64,000 bases of DNA from an uncultured Eubacteriales bacterium (GCA_934526185.1 CAKTAA010000002.1:1-64000), one strand, 5' to 3'; positions 43,772 to 53,387 are shown, counted from the first letter of the stretch. Notes: generated by a model from the sequence alone, not told the origin. Numbers and translations are program-made.

Positions 43772-43806
43772 CAAAGCGCCGCAGGATTCTTTCTGCGGCG
43801 CTTTTT
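43772..43806 (+). terminator. Terminator of the surface-protein operon
   Basis: A 10-bp stem AGCGCCGCAG/CTGCGGCGCT with an 8-nt loop, then TTTTTTG. Confidence 0.9.
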
Positions 43807-43827
43807 TGTCATACAACCGATTGCTTA

Positions 43828-44679
43828 TCATGCATGAATATGAATAATGCGGTAAAAGCCTGTAAAGCAAGGCGCGGCGGTGTATTGCAGTACCGTTTGG
43901 CCGTGATCGGCATCGTCACCTGTGGCAAAGTGTATGTGTCCGGCAAAAACTGCCCGGACAATGCTGCGGTTTTCATTCAACAGCTTAAGAAAACGCCGGT
44001 TGATCTCACTTTGCTGCTCCTCGCCTACCATCCAGTTATATCCCCAAAAGCTCCAGACGGTCTCCTTTGCCGCCGGAGAAAATACGGGAGCATGAAGAAG
44101 CAGCAGGATCGGCCTCCCTTTCCGGATCTGATTTTTCATGAGTCTGTACTGTTCCTCCGTAACGCTTACAAACCCATCGTTTATGACAACGATGTCCAGT
44201 CCCTCAAGTGAAACAACACGAAATTGCGGGGATCCGCCTGTCATCTCCAAAAACATACGGCGCAGTTCTATTGGCGCATCTTCACCTACGTCATCGTGAT
44301 TGCCCGGCGCGAGGATAAAATCCGAGCCAAGCGCATCCAGAAAGGCTTTTAAGCGTCTCAGATTGGAGCGTGACGGATAATCCACGGTATCTCCTGTGCA
44401 GAATACCATATCAGGAGAAATTTCGCGTATGCGCGCCGCTACAATCTCGTTGGCTTCGATGGGATACATTCCCGCCTGATTTTTCCAGAATTCCGCTCTC
44501 GAAGCCGCCAGCGCCTTATCCTCGTCCGAATCTTCGTCTTCGCTGGCTGTAATATGGAGATCGGAGATGTGAACAAAAGTATATTCGCGTGTCAGTCCCG
44601 GGATAATCAGCTCCACCACGGATTCGGTCAGTCGGCAGGCGCCGCAGTTGGCTGAAAAATCTACTGTATGTATGGCCAT
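43828..44679 (-). CDS. Calcineurin-like metallophosphoesterase
   Basis: 283 residues. The five metal-binding blocks are all present: HISDLHIT, CTGDTVDY, PGNHDDVGED, LLLLHAP and AGHIHFATGDD. The N terminus (SANCGACRLTESVVEL) is not a signal peptide, so it is cytoplasmic. The group includes phosphodiesterases and nucleotidases; the substrate is not evident. It is followed upstream on the same strand by a histidine phosphatase 12 bases away, suggesting a two-gene operon. Confidence 0.9.
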   Translation of the reverse strand: MAIHTVDFSANCGACRLTESVVELIIPGLTREYTFVHISDLHITASEDEDSDEDKALAASRAEFWKNQAGMYPIEANEIVAARIREISPDMVFCTGDTVDYPSRSNLRRLKAFLDALGSDFILAPGNHDDVGEDAPIELRRMFLEMTGGSPQFRVVSLEGLDIVVINDGFVSVTEEQYRLMKNQIRKGRPILLLLHAPVFSPAAKETVWSFWGYNWMVGEEQQSEINRRFLKLLNENRSIVRAVFAGHIHFATGDDADHGQTVLQYTAAPCFTGFYRIIHIHA

Positions 44680-44691
44680 ATTTCTCTCCTT

Positions 44692-45369
44692 TCACGTCAG
44701 CGGAAGCCCGTTTTTTCTCAAGTGATGCGTATTGTTGATATACAGAAAACGGGGGACGGTATAGCCGCTGTCCGAATTGTGAATGTTAATCCAGGAGATG
44801 CCCGTCTGATAAATGAAGAAGGAGTGCCATGCTGTAAGCGTGGGCATCTGCAGCAGATACCCGGCTAAGATTAGAAAAGCGCCTGCATGACCAAAAAAAG
44901 CTACATTTTTATCATTTTTGTTTAGAATTTTGAAGCGGTGTCCCTCGCGCCGGTATCCTTGCCTTTCAAGAAAATCTTCTGCCCCGTCCTCTACGGTTTT
45001 TACCATATTTCTTATCTGCTCCGAGCCGTTGAACCGCGGGTGTGTGTACCACTCCTCGCCCAAAGCCTCAAGCTCGGGGGAACGAAGAAATTCCGGCTCT
45101 ATCTGAACGGCCAGCGTTGATTTTCCGCCGCTCAGATAAGCGTAATGCTCGACCTCGTGCGCCCAAGGTTCGGCTTTTATCGGTTTTCCGAGCTTATCCG
45201 CCAGATACCGGGCTGTTTCGAGTGCCCTTCCCATGGAGGAAGAAAAGATTTCGTCAATATTCATGTCCAGCAGCTCCTCTGCACAGGCTTCCGCCTGCTG
45301 CCGGCCAAGCTCTGTCAGGCAGTCCCGGCAGTAATCGGGATTGCCGTGCCGTATAAAGTATAGATTCAT
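44692..45369 (-). CDS. Histidine phosphatase (phosphoglycerate-mutase superfamily)
   Basis: 225 residues from ATG 45369 (GAGGTGTTT upstream; the frame opens at 45414). It begins MNLYFIRHGNPDY with the catalytic RHG box, followed by LTELGRQQAEACAEEL, SSSMGRALETARYLA and FFGHAGAF with the second catalytic His. Cofactor-independent phosphatases of this family act on small phosphorylated metabolites or sugars. A 70-residue insert between the two halves is longer than in minimal members. It is coupled with the metallophosphoesterase downstream. Confidence 0.9.
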   Translation of the reverse strand: MNLYFIRHGNPDYCRDCLTELGRQQAEACAEELLDMNIDEIFSSSMGRALETARYLADKLGKPIKAEPWAHEVEHYAYLSGGKSTLAVQIEPEFLRSPELEALGEEWYTHPRFNGSEQIRNMVKTVEDGAEDFLERQGYRREGHRFKILNKNDKNVAFFGHAGAFLILAGYLLQMPTLTAWHSFFIYQTGISWINIHNSDSGYTVPRFLYINNTHHLRKNGLPLT

Positions 45370-45530
45370 AAACACCTCGCAAACAGTAAATTTATCCGCT
45401 CCTGCCGCCGGCATTTCTTGAGTTTTTTATTGAGATTCGATACAGACTGCAGGGAAAGTTGCGGCGGGAGGCCGGAAGCGGATAATTCCGGACACCCTTG
45501 ATTGATTATAACGCAGGGGATGAAAAATCA

Positions 45531-45570
45531 CAGGGGGACTGCCGCGTTATAAAACGCAGCAGCCCCCCTG
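45531..45570 (-). terminator. Terminator of the DUF1080 gene
   Basis: A strong stem of about 17 bp (CAGGGGGACTGCCGCGTT with its imperfect complement). On the minus strand it is followed by TGTGATTTTTCATC, about 60 bases after the DUF1080 stop. Confidence 0.65.
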
Positions 45571-45633
45571 CTGCCGGAGATAGCTGTTTAATTGCCATGA
45601 TTTATGATTTTCGCTTGAAAGCTGATTTTCTGC

Positions 45634-46230
45634 TCACTCATCAAGCGGTAAAATCCAGACATTACGGAAGCAAACACGGTTGCCATGATCCTGAAGCATC
45701 AGCGGTCCCTTCGGAACTACGTGATCGGTGACGCCGCCCGGCGTGTTGCTGTGCAGAATGATATTGTTATGTACGGGGAGTCCGTTTTGGAGAATCGTCA
45801 TACGGGCATCCTCAATAACCGCGTTGTTTTCGTTGTATCGGGGAGCGCGGAGAATGATGTCATAGGTCTGCCACTGCTCCGGGGGGAGGCAGGCGTTTGT
45901 GAGCGGAGTGTAGATGCAGTAGATTGCGCTGCAATCATTGCAGATGGGCTTTTCGATGCCATAGGAATCGAGAACCTGAACCTCATAGCAGCCGTGAACA
46001 TAAACGCCGCTGTTGCCCTTGTCCTGACCGTGGCATTCCGGCATATCGGGACACTTGAATTCTACATGAATCAGTGCGTCCCTGTATTCCACGGTGGAAA
46101 TGATGTCGCCGTGTCCGACGACCAGCTCTCCGTTTTCAATGGTCCAGTTACAGTCGGAACCGTCGCGCATTTTCCAGGAATCCGTATTGGTCCCGTCAAA
46201 CAGAACGATCTTTTTGTTTTTATCGTACAT
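45634..46230 (-). CDS. DUF1080 / 3-keto-disaccharide-hydrolase-like domain protein
   Basis: 198 residues from ATG 46230 (AAAGGAGTTGATTTAT upstream; an in-frame TTG at 46239 is less likely). The jelly-roll domain carries the family marks VLFDGTNTDSWKM near the start, WTIENGELVVGHGD, then HVEFKCP, NSGVYVHGCYEVQVLDSYG and QWQTYDIILRAPRY. Related domains hydrolyse 3-keto-glycosides or bind sugars. There is no signal peptide, unlike many relatives, so it may act in the cytoplasm. It stands alone with its own terminator. Confidence 0.85.
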   Translation of the reverse strand: MYDKNKKIVLFDGTNTDSWKMRDGSDCNWTIENGELVVGHGDIISTVEYRDALIHVEFKCPDMPECHGQDKGNSGVYVHGCYEVQVLDSYGIEKPICNDCSAIYCIYTPLTNACLPPEQWQTYDIILRAPRYNENNAVIEDARMTILQNGLPVHNNIILHSNTPGGVTDHVVPKGPLMLQDHGNRVCFRNVWILPLDE

Positions 46231-46355
46231 ATAAATCAACTCCTTTGATTATAAAAAAAGTTTTATACATTATATAACGCACGGGGAAAGAAGTCAAGAT
46301 ATTTATACGCCAATGGAGCGAAAAAAATATTTTTTTGCTTTTTTTTACAGAACTC

Positions 46356-46384
46356 TTGATAATTTTACAAAAGCATGGTATCAT
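46356..46384 (+). promoter_or_regulatory. Promoter of carB
   Basis: TTGATA at 46356-46361, a 17-base spacer and TATCAT at 46379-46384. The leader to carB is about 65 bases, with no recognised PyrR-type attenuator. Confidence 0.65.
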
Positions 46385-46456
46385 ATAAAGAAATGCGAAA
46401 AATCATTGATTCTCTGCAAAGTCATCAAAATTCAGAAAAACGGAGGAGCATTACAC

Positions 46457-49400
46457 ATGCCGAAACGCAATGATCTTCAGAAAATTCTGATTATAGGATC
46501 CGGTCCCATCATCATCGGACAGGCCTGCGAGTTTGACTATTCCGGAACACAGGCCTGCAAGGCGCTGCGGAAGCTTGGCTATGAAATTGTATTGGTTAAT
46601 TCCAACCCCGCAACCATCATGACGGATACCGACATGGCCGACGTGACGTATATTGAGCCTCTGAATGTGGAAAAATTGACGGAGATTATAGAGAAGGAAC
46701 GCCCGGACGCTCTATTGCCAAATCTTGGCGGGCAGTCCGGGCTTAATTTAAGCCTGGAGCTTGCAAAGGCCGGTGTGCTTGCGCGTTACGGCGTAGAGGT
46801 CATCGGTGTTCAGCTTGACGCAATTGAGCGCGGCGAGGACCGCATCGAATTCAAGGAAACAATGGAAGCTCTAGGAATTGAGATGGCGCGCAGCGCTCCG
46901 GCATACAGCCTTGAGGAGGCAGAAAAAATTGCGGAAACTTTAGGATTTCCGCTGGTTATCCGTCCGGCTTATACGATGGGCGGCACCGGCGGCGGAATTG
47001 TATACAATATGGAAGAGCTTCGCTCGCTTGCGGCGCGCGGCATTCAGGCGAGCATGGTCGGACAGATTCTCATTGAAGAAGCTGTTATCGGCTGGGAAGA
47101 ATTGGAGCTGGAAATTGTCCGCGATGCGGCGGGGAATATGATCACCGTATGCTTCATTGAAAACATTGATCCGATGGGCGTACATACCGGCGATTCTTTC
47201 TGCGCGGCGCCGATGCTTACAATTTCTGAGGAACTGCAGAAGCGGCTTCAGAAATACGCGTATTCCATTGTGGAGTCTATCGGCGTTATCGGCGGGACCA
47301 ACGTTCAGTTTGCACATGATCCTGTTTCGGACCGCGTCATAATTATTGAAATCAATCCGAGAACCTCGCGCTCCTCAGCTCTCGCGTCCAAGGCAACGGG
47401 ATTCCCGATTGCCATGGTATCTGCGATGCTTGCCGTAGGACTGACACTGGAGGAGATGCCGTACTACGGAGGCCGTTCACTGAAGGAGTATGTGCCGGGC
47501 GGCGATTATGTTGTAATAAAATTTGCGCGCTGGGCTTTCGACAAATTCAAGGATGCTGAGGACAAGCTGGGAACACAGATGAAGGCTGTCGGCGAAGTTA
47601 TGTCTATCGGCAAAACCTATAAGGAAGCTCTCCAGAAGGCGATTCGTTCGCTGGAAAACGGACGCAGCGGTTTGGGGTTTGCCAAGGATTTTCACGAAAA
47701 ATCGCTGGATGAGCTTCTTGCCATGCTTGCGGTGCCGACAAGCGAGCGCCAGTTCCTTATGTACGAGGCAATGCGCAAGGGCGCGACAATTGAACAGCTC
47801 TATCAGTTGACCAAAATTAAAAAGTGGTTTCTGGAGCAGATGTATGAACTGGTGGCAGAGGAAGAAACATTGCTCTCCGCTGGGGAAATTACGGACGAAA
47901 TGCTCGTATCCGCAAAGAAAAACGGATTTTCGGATAAATATCTGGCAAAAATTTTAGGCAGAACCGAGGAAGCCATTCGGGAACAGCGGCTTTCGGCAGG
48001 TGCGGCGGAGCGCTGGGAGGGAGTTCCGGTCAGCGGTGTTGAGGAGCCGTCCTATTACTATTTTTCAACCTATCAGGACAGTGTTCCCAAGACGCCTTCG
48101 CCGCTGGAGTCTGACCGCAAGGTCATGATACTCGGCAGCGGGCCGAATCGGATCGGACAGGGAATAGAATTCGACTATTGCTGCGTTCACGCTGCGTTTG
48201 CGCTGCGGGAGCTTGGCTTCTCCTCCATTATGGTTAACTGCAATCCGGAGACGGTGTCGACGGATTACGACACGTCAGATACCCTCTACTTTGAGCCGCT
48301 GACTGTGGAGGATGTCCTCAGTATATACGAGAGGGAGAAGCCGCTCGGAATCATCGCGCAGTTCGGCGGACAGACACCGCTTAATATTGCGAATGAGCTG
48401 CAGAAATACGGGTGCAGGATTCTTGGAACTACGCCGGCATCGATCGACCTGGCCGAGGACAGAGATCAGTTCAAGGTGATGATGGATAAAATCGGCGTAC
48501 CCATGCCGGAATCCGGAATGGCGGCAAATTGCGGGGAGGCAGTTCAAATAGCAGCGGAAATCGGTTACCCTGTAATGGCGCGTCCCTCCTATGTTCTGGG
48601 CGGCCGCGGTATGGAAATTGTCCGCGACGAGGCGTCTCTGATAAATTATATGCAGAATGCGGTAGGCATTACAAAAGAAAGACCGGTTCTGATTGACCGA
48701 TTCCTGAGCCATGCGACCGAGGCGGAGGCAGACGCTATTGCGGATAATGGAAAGGCATTTGTGCCGGCGGTGATGCAGCATATTGAGCTGGCGGGCATTC
48801 ATTCAGGAGACAGCGCCTGTATCATACCTTCTCTCGATATTCCGCAGCGTCATGTGGATACGATAAGAAGATATACGGAAACCATTGCCAGGGAGCTGCA
48901 TGTGTGCGGACTGATGAACATGCAGTACGCAATTGCAGACGATACAGTATATGTCCTGGAAGCCAACCCCCGTGCTTCACGCACCGTTCCGTTGGTATCG
49001 AAGATCTGTGATCTGCAGATGGCTAAAGTTGCAACAAAAGTGATTATGCGTGAATTTACGGGAGGAGAATCTCCGGTGGAAGCTCTGCGTCACAGATATA
49101 TACCGCATTACGGCGTCAAGGAAGCGGTTTTTCCGTTTTCCATGTTCCCGGAGGTGGATCCTGTGCTGGGACCGGAGATGCGCTCTACCGGCGAAGTGCT
49201 CGGCATCTCCGATTCGTTCGGCGTTGCTTTCTATAAATCGCAGGAAGCGACACAGGTACGTCTGCCTGCTGAAGGCAAGATTCTGATCAGCGTCAATGAC
49301 GAGGACAAGCCCGAGGCGCTTTCTATTGCAAAATCTTTCGCGGAGCTTGGATATACGATTGTTTCCACAGAGGGAACATGTCGGTATCTGAGAGCGGGCG

Positions 49401-49699
49401 GCGTTCCGGCTGAACCGGTTGCAAAGCTGTATGAGGGACGTCCGAACCTGCTGGACGCCCTGACAAACGGGGAAATTGCAATGGTTATCAATACGCCGGC
49501 GTCAACCAGCGCGCGGTCAATACATGATGACTCCTATATCCGGAAAACGGCAATTCGAAAAAAGGTTTCCTATATGACTACACTGGCGGCTGCAAGGGCA
49601 GCGGCGGAAGCACTTCGCGAACTTGAGAACGGCAAGTTCGGCGGAGTAAAATCTCTTCAGGATTACCATGCCGCAATTACCGGACCGGAAGAAAAATAA
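46457..49699 (+). CDS. carB: Carbamoyl-phosphate synthase large subunit
   Basis: 1080 residues, normal length, from ATG 46457 with CGGAGGAGC upstream (the frame opens at 46313). Two homologous ATP-grasp halves are present: the first starts ILIIGSGPIIIGQACEFDYSG and has TMGGTGGG and EINPRTSRSSALASKATG; the second starts MILGSGPNRIGQGIEFDYC with VLGGRGMEIV and LEANPRASRTVPLVSK. The C-terminal MGS-like domain (about 940-1080) is the allosteric site. It makes carbamoyl phosphate from bicarbonate, ammonia and two ATP for pyrimidines and arginine. The glutaminase subunit gene carA is not adjacent, which is less common. Confidence 0.97.
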   Translation: MPKRNDLQKILIIGSGPIIIGQACEFDYSGTQACKALRKLGYEIVLVNSNPATIMTDTDMADVTYIEPLNVEKLTEIIEKERPDALLPNLGGQSGLNLSLELAKAGVLARYGVEVIGVQLDAIERGEDRIEFKETMEALGIEMARSAPAYSLEEAEKIAETLGFPLVIRPAYTMGGTGGGIVYNMEELRSLAARGIQASMVGQILIEEAVIGWEELELEIVRDAAGNMITVCFIENIDPMGVHTGDSFCAAPMLTISEELQKRLQKYAYSIVESIGVIGGTNVQFAHDPVSDRVIIIEINPRTSRSSALASKATGFPIAMVSAMLAVGLTLEEMPYYGGRSLKEYVPGGDYVVIKFARWAFDKFKDAEDKLGTQMKAVGEVMSIGKTYKEALQKAIRSLENGRSGLGFAKDFHEKSLDELLAMLAVPTSERQFLMYEAMRKGATIEQLYQLTKIKKWFLEQMYELVAEEETLLSAGEITDEMLVSAKKNGFSDKYLAKILGRTEEAIREQRLSAGAAERWEGVPVSGVEEPSYYYFSTYQDSVPKTPSPLESDRKVMILGSGPNRIGQGIEFDYCCVHAAFALRELGFSSIMVNCNPETVSTDYDTSDTLYFEPLTVEDVLSIYEREKPLGIIAQFGGQTPLNIANELQKYGCRILGTTPASIDLAEDRDQFKVMMDKIGVPMPESGMAANCGEAVQIAAEIGYPVMARPSYVLGGRGMEIVRDEASLINYMQNAVGITKERPVLIDRFLSHATEAEADAIADNGKAFVPAVMQHIELAGIHSGDSACIIPSLDIPQRHVDTIRRYTETIARELHVCGLMNMQYAIADDTVYVLEANPRASRTVPLVSKICDLQMAKVATKVIMREFTGGESPVEALRHRYIPHYGVKEAVFPFSMFPEVDPVLGPEMRSTGEVLGISDSFGVAFYKSQEATQVRLPAEGKILISVNDEDKPEALSIAKSFAELGYTIVSTEGTCRYLRAGGVPAEPVAKLYEGRPNLLDALTNGEIAMVINTPASTSARSIHDDSYIRKTAIRKKVSYMTTLAAARAAAEALRELENGKFGGVKSLQDYHAAITGPEEK

Positions 49700-49785
49700 A
49701 TATTCCCTGTCGGTTTCGCTTCTCCCTCAGTGAAATACTGGTGACGAAACGCGTGTCGGACGGCCTTTTAAGGGCATATTCGGGA

Positions 49786-49825
49786 GATGTCCGCGGTTTT
49801 ATAACCGCGGACATCTGTTATGTGT
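49786..49825 (+). terminator. Hairpin after carB
   Basis: A 13-bp perfect stem GATGTCCGCGGTT/AACCGCGGACATC with a 4-nt loop, about 85 bases after the carB stop. The tail TGTTATGTGT is only weakly T-rich. Confidence 0.55.
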
Positions 49826-50011
49826 GACAGAACCGTTTTCCAATTTAACATAAATTTATACTGTTCGCGGCATACTTTAAAACGGACTGACAAAGGCAGG
49901 AAAGTATAGGAATAAAGTACAAACTTATTTCAGGCGGTGTTTTATCTTTTGTTGTTTTTATCCATCATTACAGAGCATAAAATTTTCTGTTATAAAAGGT
50001 ATAAAAATCTT

Positions 50012-50173
50012 ATGAAACCTCTTTACAACTTGAAAAAAAGGGTGTATAATCATTTCTTATATCAGATTGATATCTCGCAGTTCAATGGAGATACTTTGGC
50101 AAAATATATAGCAAATGAGCTTGAAAACAATTGGCGGCAGATTTTATCGGAAATAAGTATTCGAATCGCATAA
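50012..50173 (+). CDS. Small protein of unknown function
   Basis: 53 residues if it starts at ATG 50012, which has AAAGG upstream; the frame is open from 49937. Lys-rich start, then a helix-like end (GDTLAKYIANELENNWRQIL). I recognise no family. It may be chance; it sits alone between carB and the ATP synthase operon. Confidence 0.25.
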   Translation: MKPLYNLKKRVYNHFLYQIDISQFNGDTLAKYIANELENNWRQILSEISIRIA

Positions 50174-50432
50174 GAGAGCCTGAAGTCATAGAAGGGAAAG
50201 CTTTTTTCTTTCGCTTGTTTTGTTCAATATTACTGATCAACAGAATGATAATTCTTGCAGAGCAGCAGGAGCAGCGGCCCGGCAGAGGCAGGTGAGGGAC
50301 GCAGGCTCCTGTTCCGTGCGTTCGGAAATGACAGTGTTCGCTGCGGATATTGTTTTTGTCTGATGTCTCGGACGGTATTCGGCATATCTGTCAGAAAAAT
50401 TGATATGTCCGGGATAGGAAGGGGGACGGCGT

Positions 50433-50714
50433 ATGGCCTTTGCTGTTATTGGTCTGCTTTTTGGCGGTATACAGTTTTATCTGTTATACAGAATTACATG
50501 CAGTCTGTTGAAAAACGAGGGAAAAAAATGGCCGTTTGCTCTGGCAAAGATTTCTTTATATACAATTGCCGGCATTCTCTTTCTGACGGTATTTCAGGCA
50601 CATCTTATGCCTTTCGGAATAGGCATGGGCGCAGGAATGATAGCGGCGGCATTTATCTTTTTTTGCAGGACGGCTTACGATCAGAACCGCAATGGTAAAG
50701 GTGGAGATGATTGA
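50433..50714 (+). CDS. Small membrane protein, first gene of the ATP synthase operon (AtpI-like position)
   Basis: 93 residues with about three hydrophobic segments (FAVIGLLFGGIQFYLLY, AKISLYTIAGILFLTVF, IGMGAGMIAAAFIFFC). GGAAGGGGGACGGCGT precedes ATG 50433. In Firmicutes the slot before subunit a is held by AtpI, a small assembly or Mg2+-related membrane protein. The sequence itself is too diverged for a firm match, so the assignment rests on position and topology. Confidence 0.5.
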   Translation: MAFAVIGLLFGGIQFYLLYRITCSLLKNEGKKWPFALAKISLYTIAGILFLTVFQAHLMPFGIGMGAGMIAAAFIFFCRTAYDQNRNGKGGDD

Positions 50715-50843
50715 AGAAGGGGTGCCGCATATATGCAATGTTTGGCGGTTCCTCCGTTGTGCAAATAGAGAATCATGCTTCATTCCTTTGCAGCAATTTT
50801 AAAAGAAAGGAACTCTTTGCAAAAGCAAAGGCTGGTGATAAAG

Positions 50844-52322
50844 ATGCAGACAGAAACAATCATTCAGCTAGCAGTATCGGCGTTTGTGGCTGCTTTATTT
50901 CTGATTCTGCGGGCATTTGTCAAGACACGGGGATGCGAACGGCCCGCCGGTCGTTACTCCATAAAACTGAAATTCTGGCTGGAAGCTGCACTTGTTTGTC
51001 TCGGTACCGCCGTTATCGTCAATACGGCGGCAGCATCGGCAGCAAGAGCTTTGATAGACTTCAAACCGGGAATGCTGACATGGACAGCGGCCGGTCTGCT
51101 TGTACTGTCTGCGGTGCTCGGCGTTGCCTGCGGGTATATGGTTTCATCCCGGCGCAAAAACGGCAAGCCGGAGCACGTTGAAGATAAGCTGCAGGAGGGG
51201 ACCGAAAACCGGAAGAAAAAGAAAACAAAAACATCGTCATGCGGAAGTGCCGGCATTCTTTTGCGTGTGATTCTGCTGAGCCTTTTTGGGGGATGCGTTC
51301 TGTTTCTGATGGATCTCAAGGGGATGAATTTCAGTGAGGTCGTCCGGATATTTTCTGCAAAAATGACAGCGGGTGGTATAAGCGTAGCATGGACGGCAAT
51401 TGTGATCGGAATTTTTGTATGCCTGACTCCCGCCTTGGCGTTGCTCCTCCGACATCGGTATGCATCAGGAAAGCGCGGTGCCTGTGCCAGCTACTTTGGT
51501 GCGCACTACATTGCTGAACAGGCACCTGATACGCCTAAAAAAATCAAACGCAAGCTTCGCCTGATGACAATGATAATTGTTATATCCGCTTGGTATTTTA
51601 CAGGCGTGCTCCTGAACTGGCTCTCGGGCGGCAAAGGCGGCGGACTTCAGGTAGAATTTGAAATGTTCTCCGAGAGAACGACACTGTTCGGTCTTTCAAT
51701 AGCGAATACTACGATACTGACATGGGTGGTTATCGGTGTTGTTTTGCTTTTTGCTTTGATTTTTCGTTTTCTGGTCTTTCCCCGTTTTCGGGAGAGGCCG
51801 CAGGGACTGCAGAACGTCATGGAACTGGCGGTGGAAGCTATGGACAGCTTTGCAAAGAATACAGTAGGAGAATACGGGGCAAGTCTGTCGCCGTATATGT
51901 TTTCCATAGCGGTTCTGATGGTGGGCTGCGCGGCAACAGAGCTATTCGGCCAGCGTCCACCGACGTCGGATCTCTTGATGACGGGAACAATGGGACTGGT
52001 TACCTTTGCACTCATCAATTATTACGGTTTCCGCAAAAAGGGCATTGGCGGAAGAATACGCGGAATGGCAAAGCCTTCGCCGGTAATATTTCCCATGAAG
52101 GTACTGAGTGATGTGGCGGTACCGGTATCTCTTGCGTGCCGTCTGTTTGGCAATATGCTCGGCGGTATGATAGTTATGGATCTTCTGAAATCGTCGCTGG
52201 GGGGATATTCGGTCGGCATTACGGCGCTGGCCGGCATTTACTTTAATCTGTTTCACCCGCTGATACAGACATATATTTTTATCATTTTATCCATGACTTT
52301 TATAAATGAAGCGACGGAATGA
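50844..52322 (+). CDS. atpB: F-type ATP synthase subunit a with unusual N-terminal extension
   Basis: 492 residues from ATG 50844 (GGTGATAAAG upstream; an ATG at 50775 is also open). The last 220 residues are subunit a: GLQNVMELAVEAMDSF, FGQRPPTSDLLMTG, and SLACRLFGNMLGGM with the essential stator Arg facing the c-ring, ending FIILSMTFINEATE. Typical proteins are 220-260 residues. Here about 260 extra residues precede the core, with four or so hydrophobic segments separated by a very basic linker (ENRKKKKTKTSS). No domain is recognised in the extension, and no frame break is seen. Confidence 0.85.
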   Translation: MQTETIIQLAVSAFVAALFLILRAFVKTRGCERPAGRYSIKLKFWLEAALVCLGTAVIVNTAAASAARALIDFKPGMLTWTAAGLLVLSAVLGVACGYMVSSRRKNGKPEHVEDKLQEGTENRKKKKTKTSSCGSAGILLRVILLSLFGGCVLFLMDLKGMNFSEVVRIFSAKMTAGGISVAWTAIVIGIFVCLTPALALLLRHRYASGKRGACASYFGAHYIAEQAPDTPKKIKRKLRLMTMIIVISAWYFTGVLLNWLSGGKGGGLQVEFEMFSERTTLFGLSIANTTILTWVVIGVVLLFALIFRFLVFPRFRERPQGLQNVMELAVEAMDSFAKNTVGEYGASLSPYMFSIAVLMVGCAATELFGQRPPTSDLLMTGTMGLVTFALINYYGFRKKGIGGRIRGMAKPSPVIFPMKVLSDVAVPVSLACRLFGNMLGGMIVMDLLKSSLGGYSVGITALAGIYFNLFHPLIQTYIFIILSMTFINEATE

Positions 52323-52519
52323 ACCGGATAAGAAATCGGGGAAGCAGCGGAACCTCTGCGCTACCGATTTCCCTGTACCTGTCAGCAAAAGGCAGGGCCG
52401 GGCATGCCCTTTCTTCCTGACAGCAAATTGTTTATGCGGGAGAGGCGGAGTGTCATCAGGCTCGGCCGTAAAAATAGAAATAATGTTGTAATTTAATGAG
52501 AACACGGAGGAAAAGAGAA

Positions 52520-52732
52520 ATGAACGGATTAGCAGCTGCTTTGGCATTGCTTCCCGCTATGGGAGCCGGAATTATGATGGGATTTGCAACCAGTAAGGCG
52601 GTCGAGGCGGTAGCGCGGCAGCCGGAGGCGTCGGGTAAAATCAATTCAATTTTGCTTTTGGGACTTGCGCTTGCGGAATCTACGGCAATTTACGCGTTTG
52701 TGGTAGCGCTTCTTTTGTTTACAAAGGCATAA
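52520..52732 (+). CDS. atpE: F-type ATP synthase subunit c
   Basis: 70 residues from ATG 52520 (GGAGGAAAAGAGAA upstream). A hairpin of two transmembrane helices is joined by the polar loop ARQPEA. The ion-carrying carboxylate is E53 in [11 protein letters not shown]. The helix-1 position that holds Gln in Na+-type rings is Met20 ([13 protein letters not shown]), so the full Na+ signature is missing even though the ES pair is present; proton coupling is more likely. It lies about 200 bases after subunit a. Confidence 0.95.
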   Translation: MNGLAAALALLPAMGAGIMMGFATSKAVEAVARQPEASGKINSILLLGLALAESTAIYAFVVALLLFTKA

Positions 52733-52874
52733 AACAGCAGATCAGTTCGCCCGAAAAGGCAACATTCATATACGGAGAAGCCTGAAGGCGGATTTTATAG
52801 TAAAATTTACGGTCTGCGGAGACGGCTCAGCGGTTATCGGATTCGGACATGCACAGAAAGGATAGACAGGAGTC

Positions 52875-53372
52875 ATGGAGGGGTTATCGTTATCAAATAT
52901 ACCGGTTGATTTGCTGCTCAATCTCATCAATATTGTTTTGTTGTTTTTGATAGTACGTGCGCTGGTTTATAAACCGGTAAGAAAATTTCTGGACGCACGG
53001 ACAGAACGCATACAGAATCAGGAGAAGGCTGCCGCTGAAAAGCTGGCAGAGGCGGAACGCCTGAAAACAGAATACGGCGAAATGCTGAAGCAGGGAGAAG
53101 CAGAAGCACGCCGTATAGAAGAGGGACGCGCGGAGCAGGCTTCAATGGAAGCGGAAAAGATTGTGTCGGAAGCCAAAAAGAAGGCAAATGCTTTGATTGA
53201 TGAGGTACGCGAAAGGTCAGAGGCGGAGAAGAAGGAGGCGATGCTCGGCATGAAGAACGAAGTGGCGGAGCTGGCGCTCGAAATCTCAGAAAAAATTCTG
53301 CGCAGGGAGATAAATGACAGAGACAACCGCAGGATTGCGGAGGAGTTTTTTGCAGCGGATATCAAAAAATAA
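52875..53372 (+). CDS. atpF: F-type ATP synthase subunit b
   Basis: 165 residues. One N-terminal transmembrane helix (LLLNLINIVLLFLIVRALVY) carries the usual KPVRKFLDAR motif at its cytoplasmic end, followed by a long charged coiled coil (about 40-150), rich in Glu, Ala and Lys. It forms the peripheral stalk that holds F1 against rotation. An AGGAG site is close to the ATG. Next gene delta starts 15 bases after its stop. Confidence 0.93.
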   Translation: MEGLSLSNIPVDLLLNLINIVLLFLIVRALVYKPVRKFLDARTERIQNQEKAAAEKLAEAERLKTEYGEMLKQGEAEARRIEEGRAEQASMEAEKIVSEAKKKANALIDEVRERSEAEKKEAMLGMKNEVAELALEISEKILRREINDRDNRRIAEEFFAADIKK

Positions 53373-53387
53373 GAGGGAGGCACTGAG

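Noticed and set aside
50255..50698. 147-codon frame overlapping the AtpI-position gene
   Set aside because: It is in another frame of a gene with a better ribosome site and clear membrane segments.
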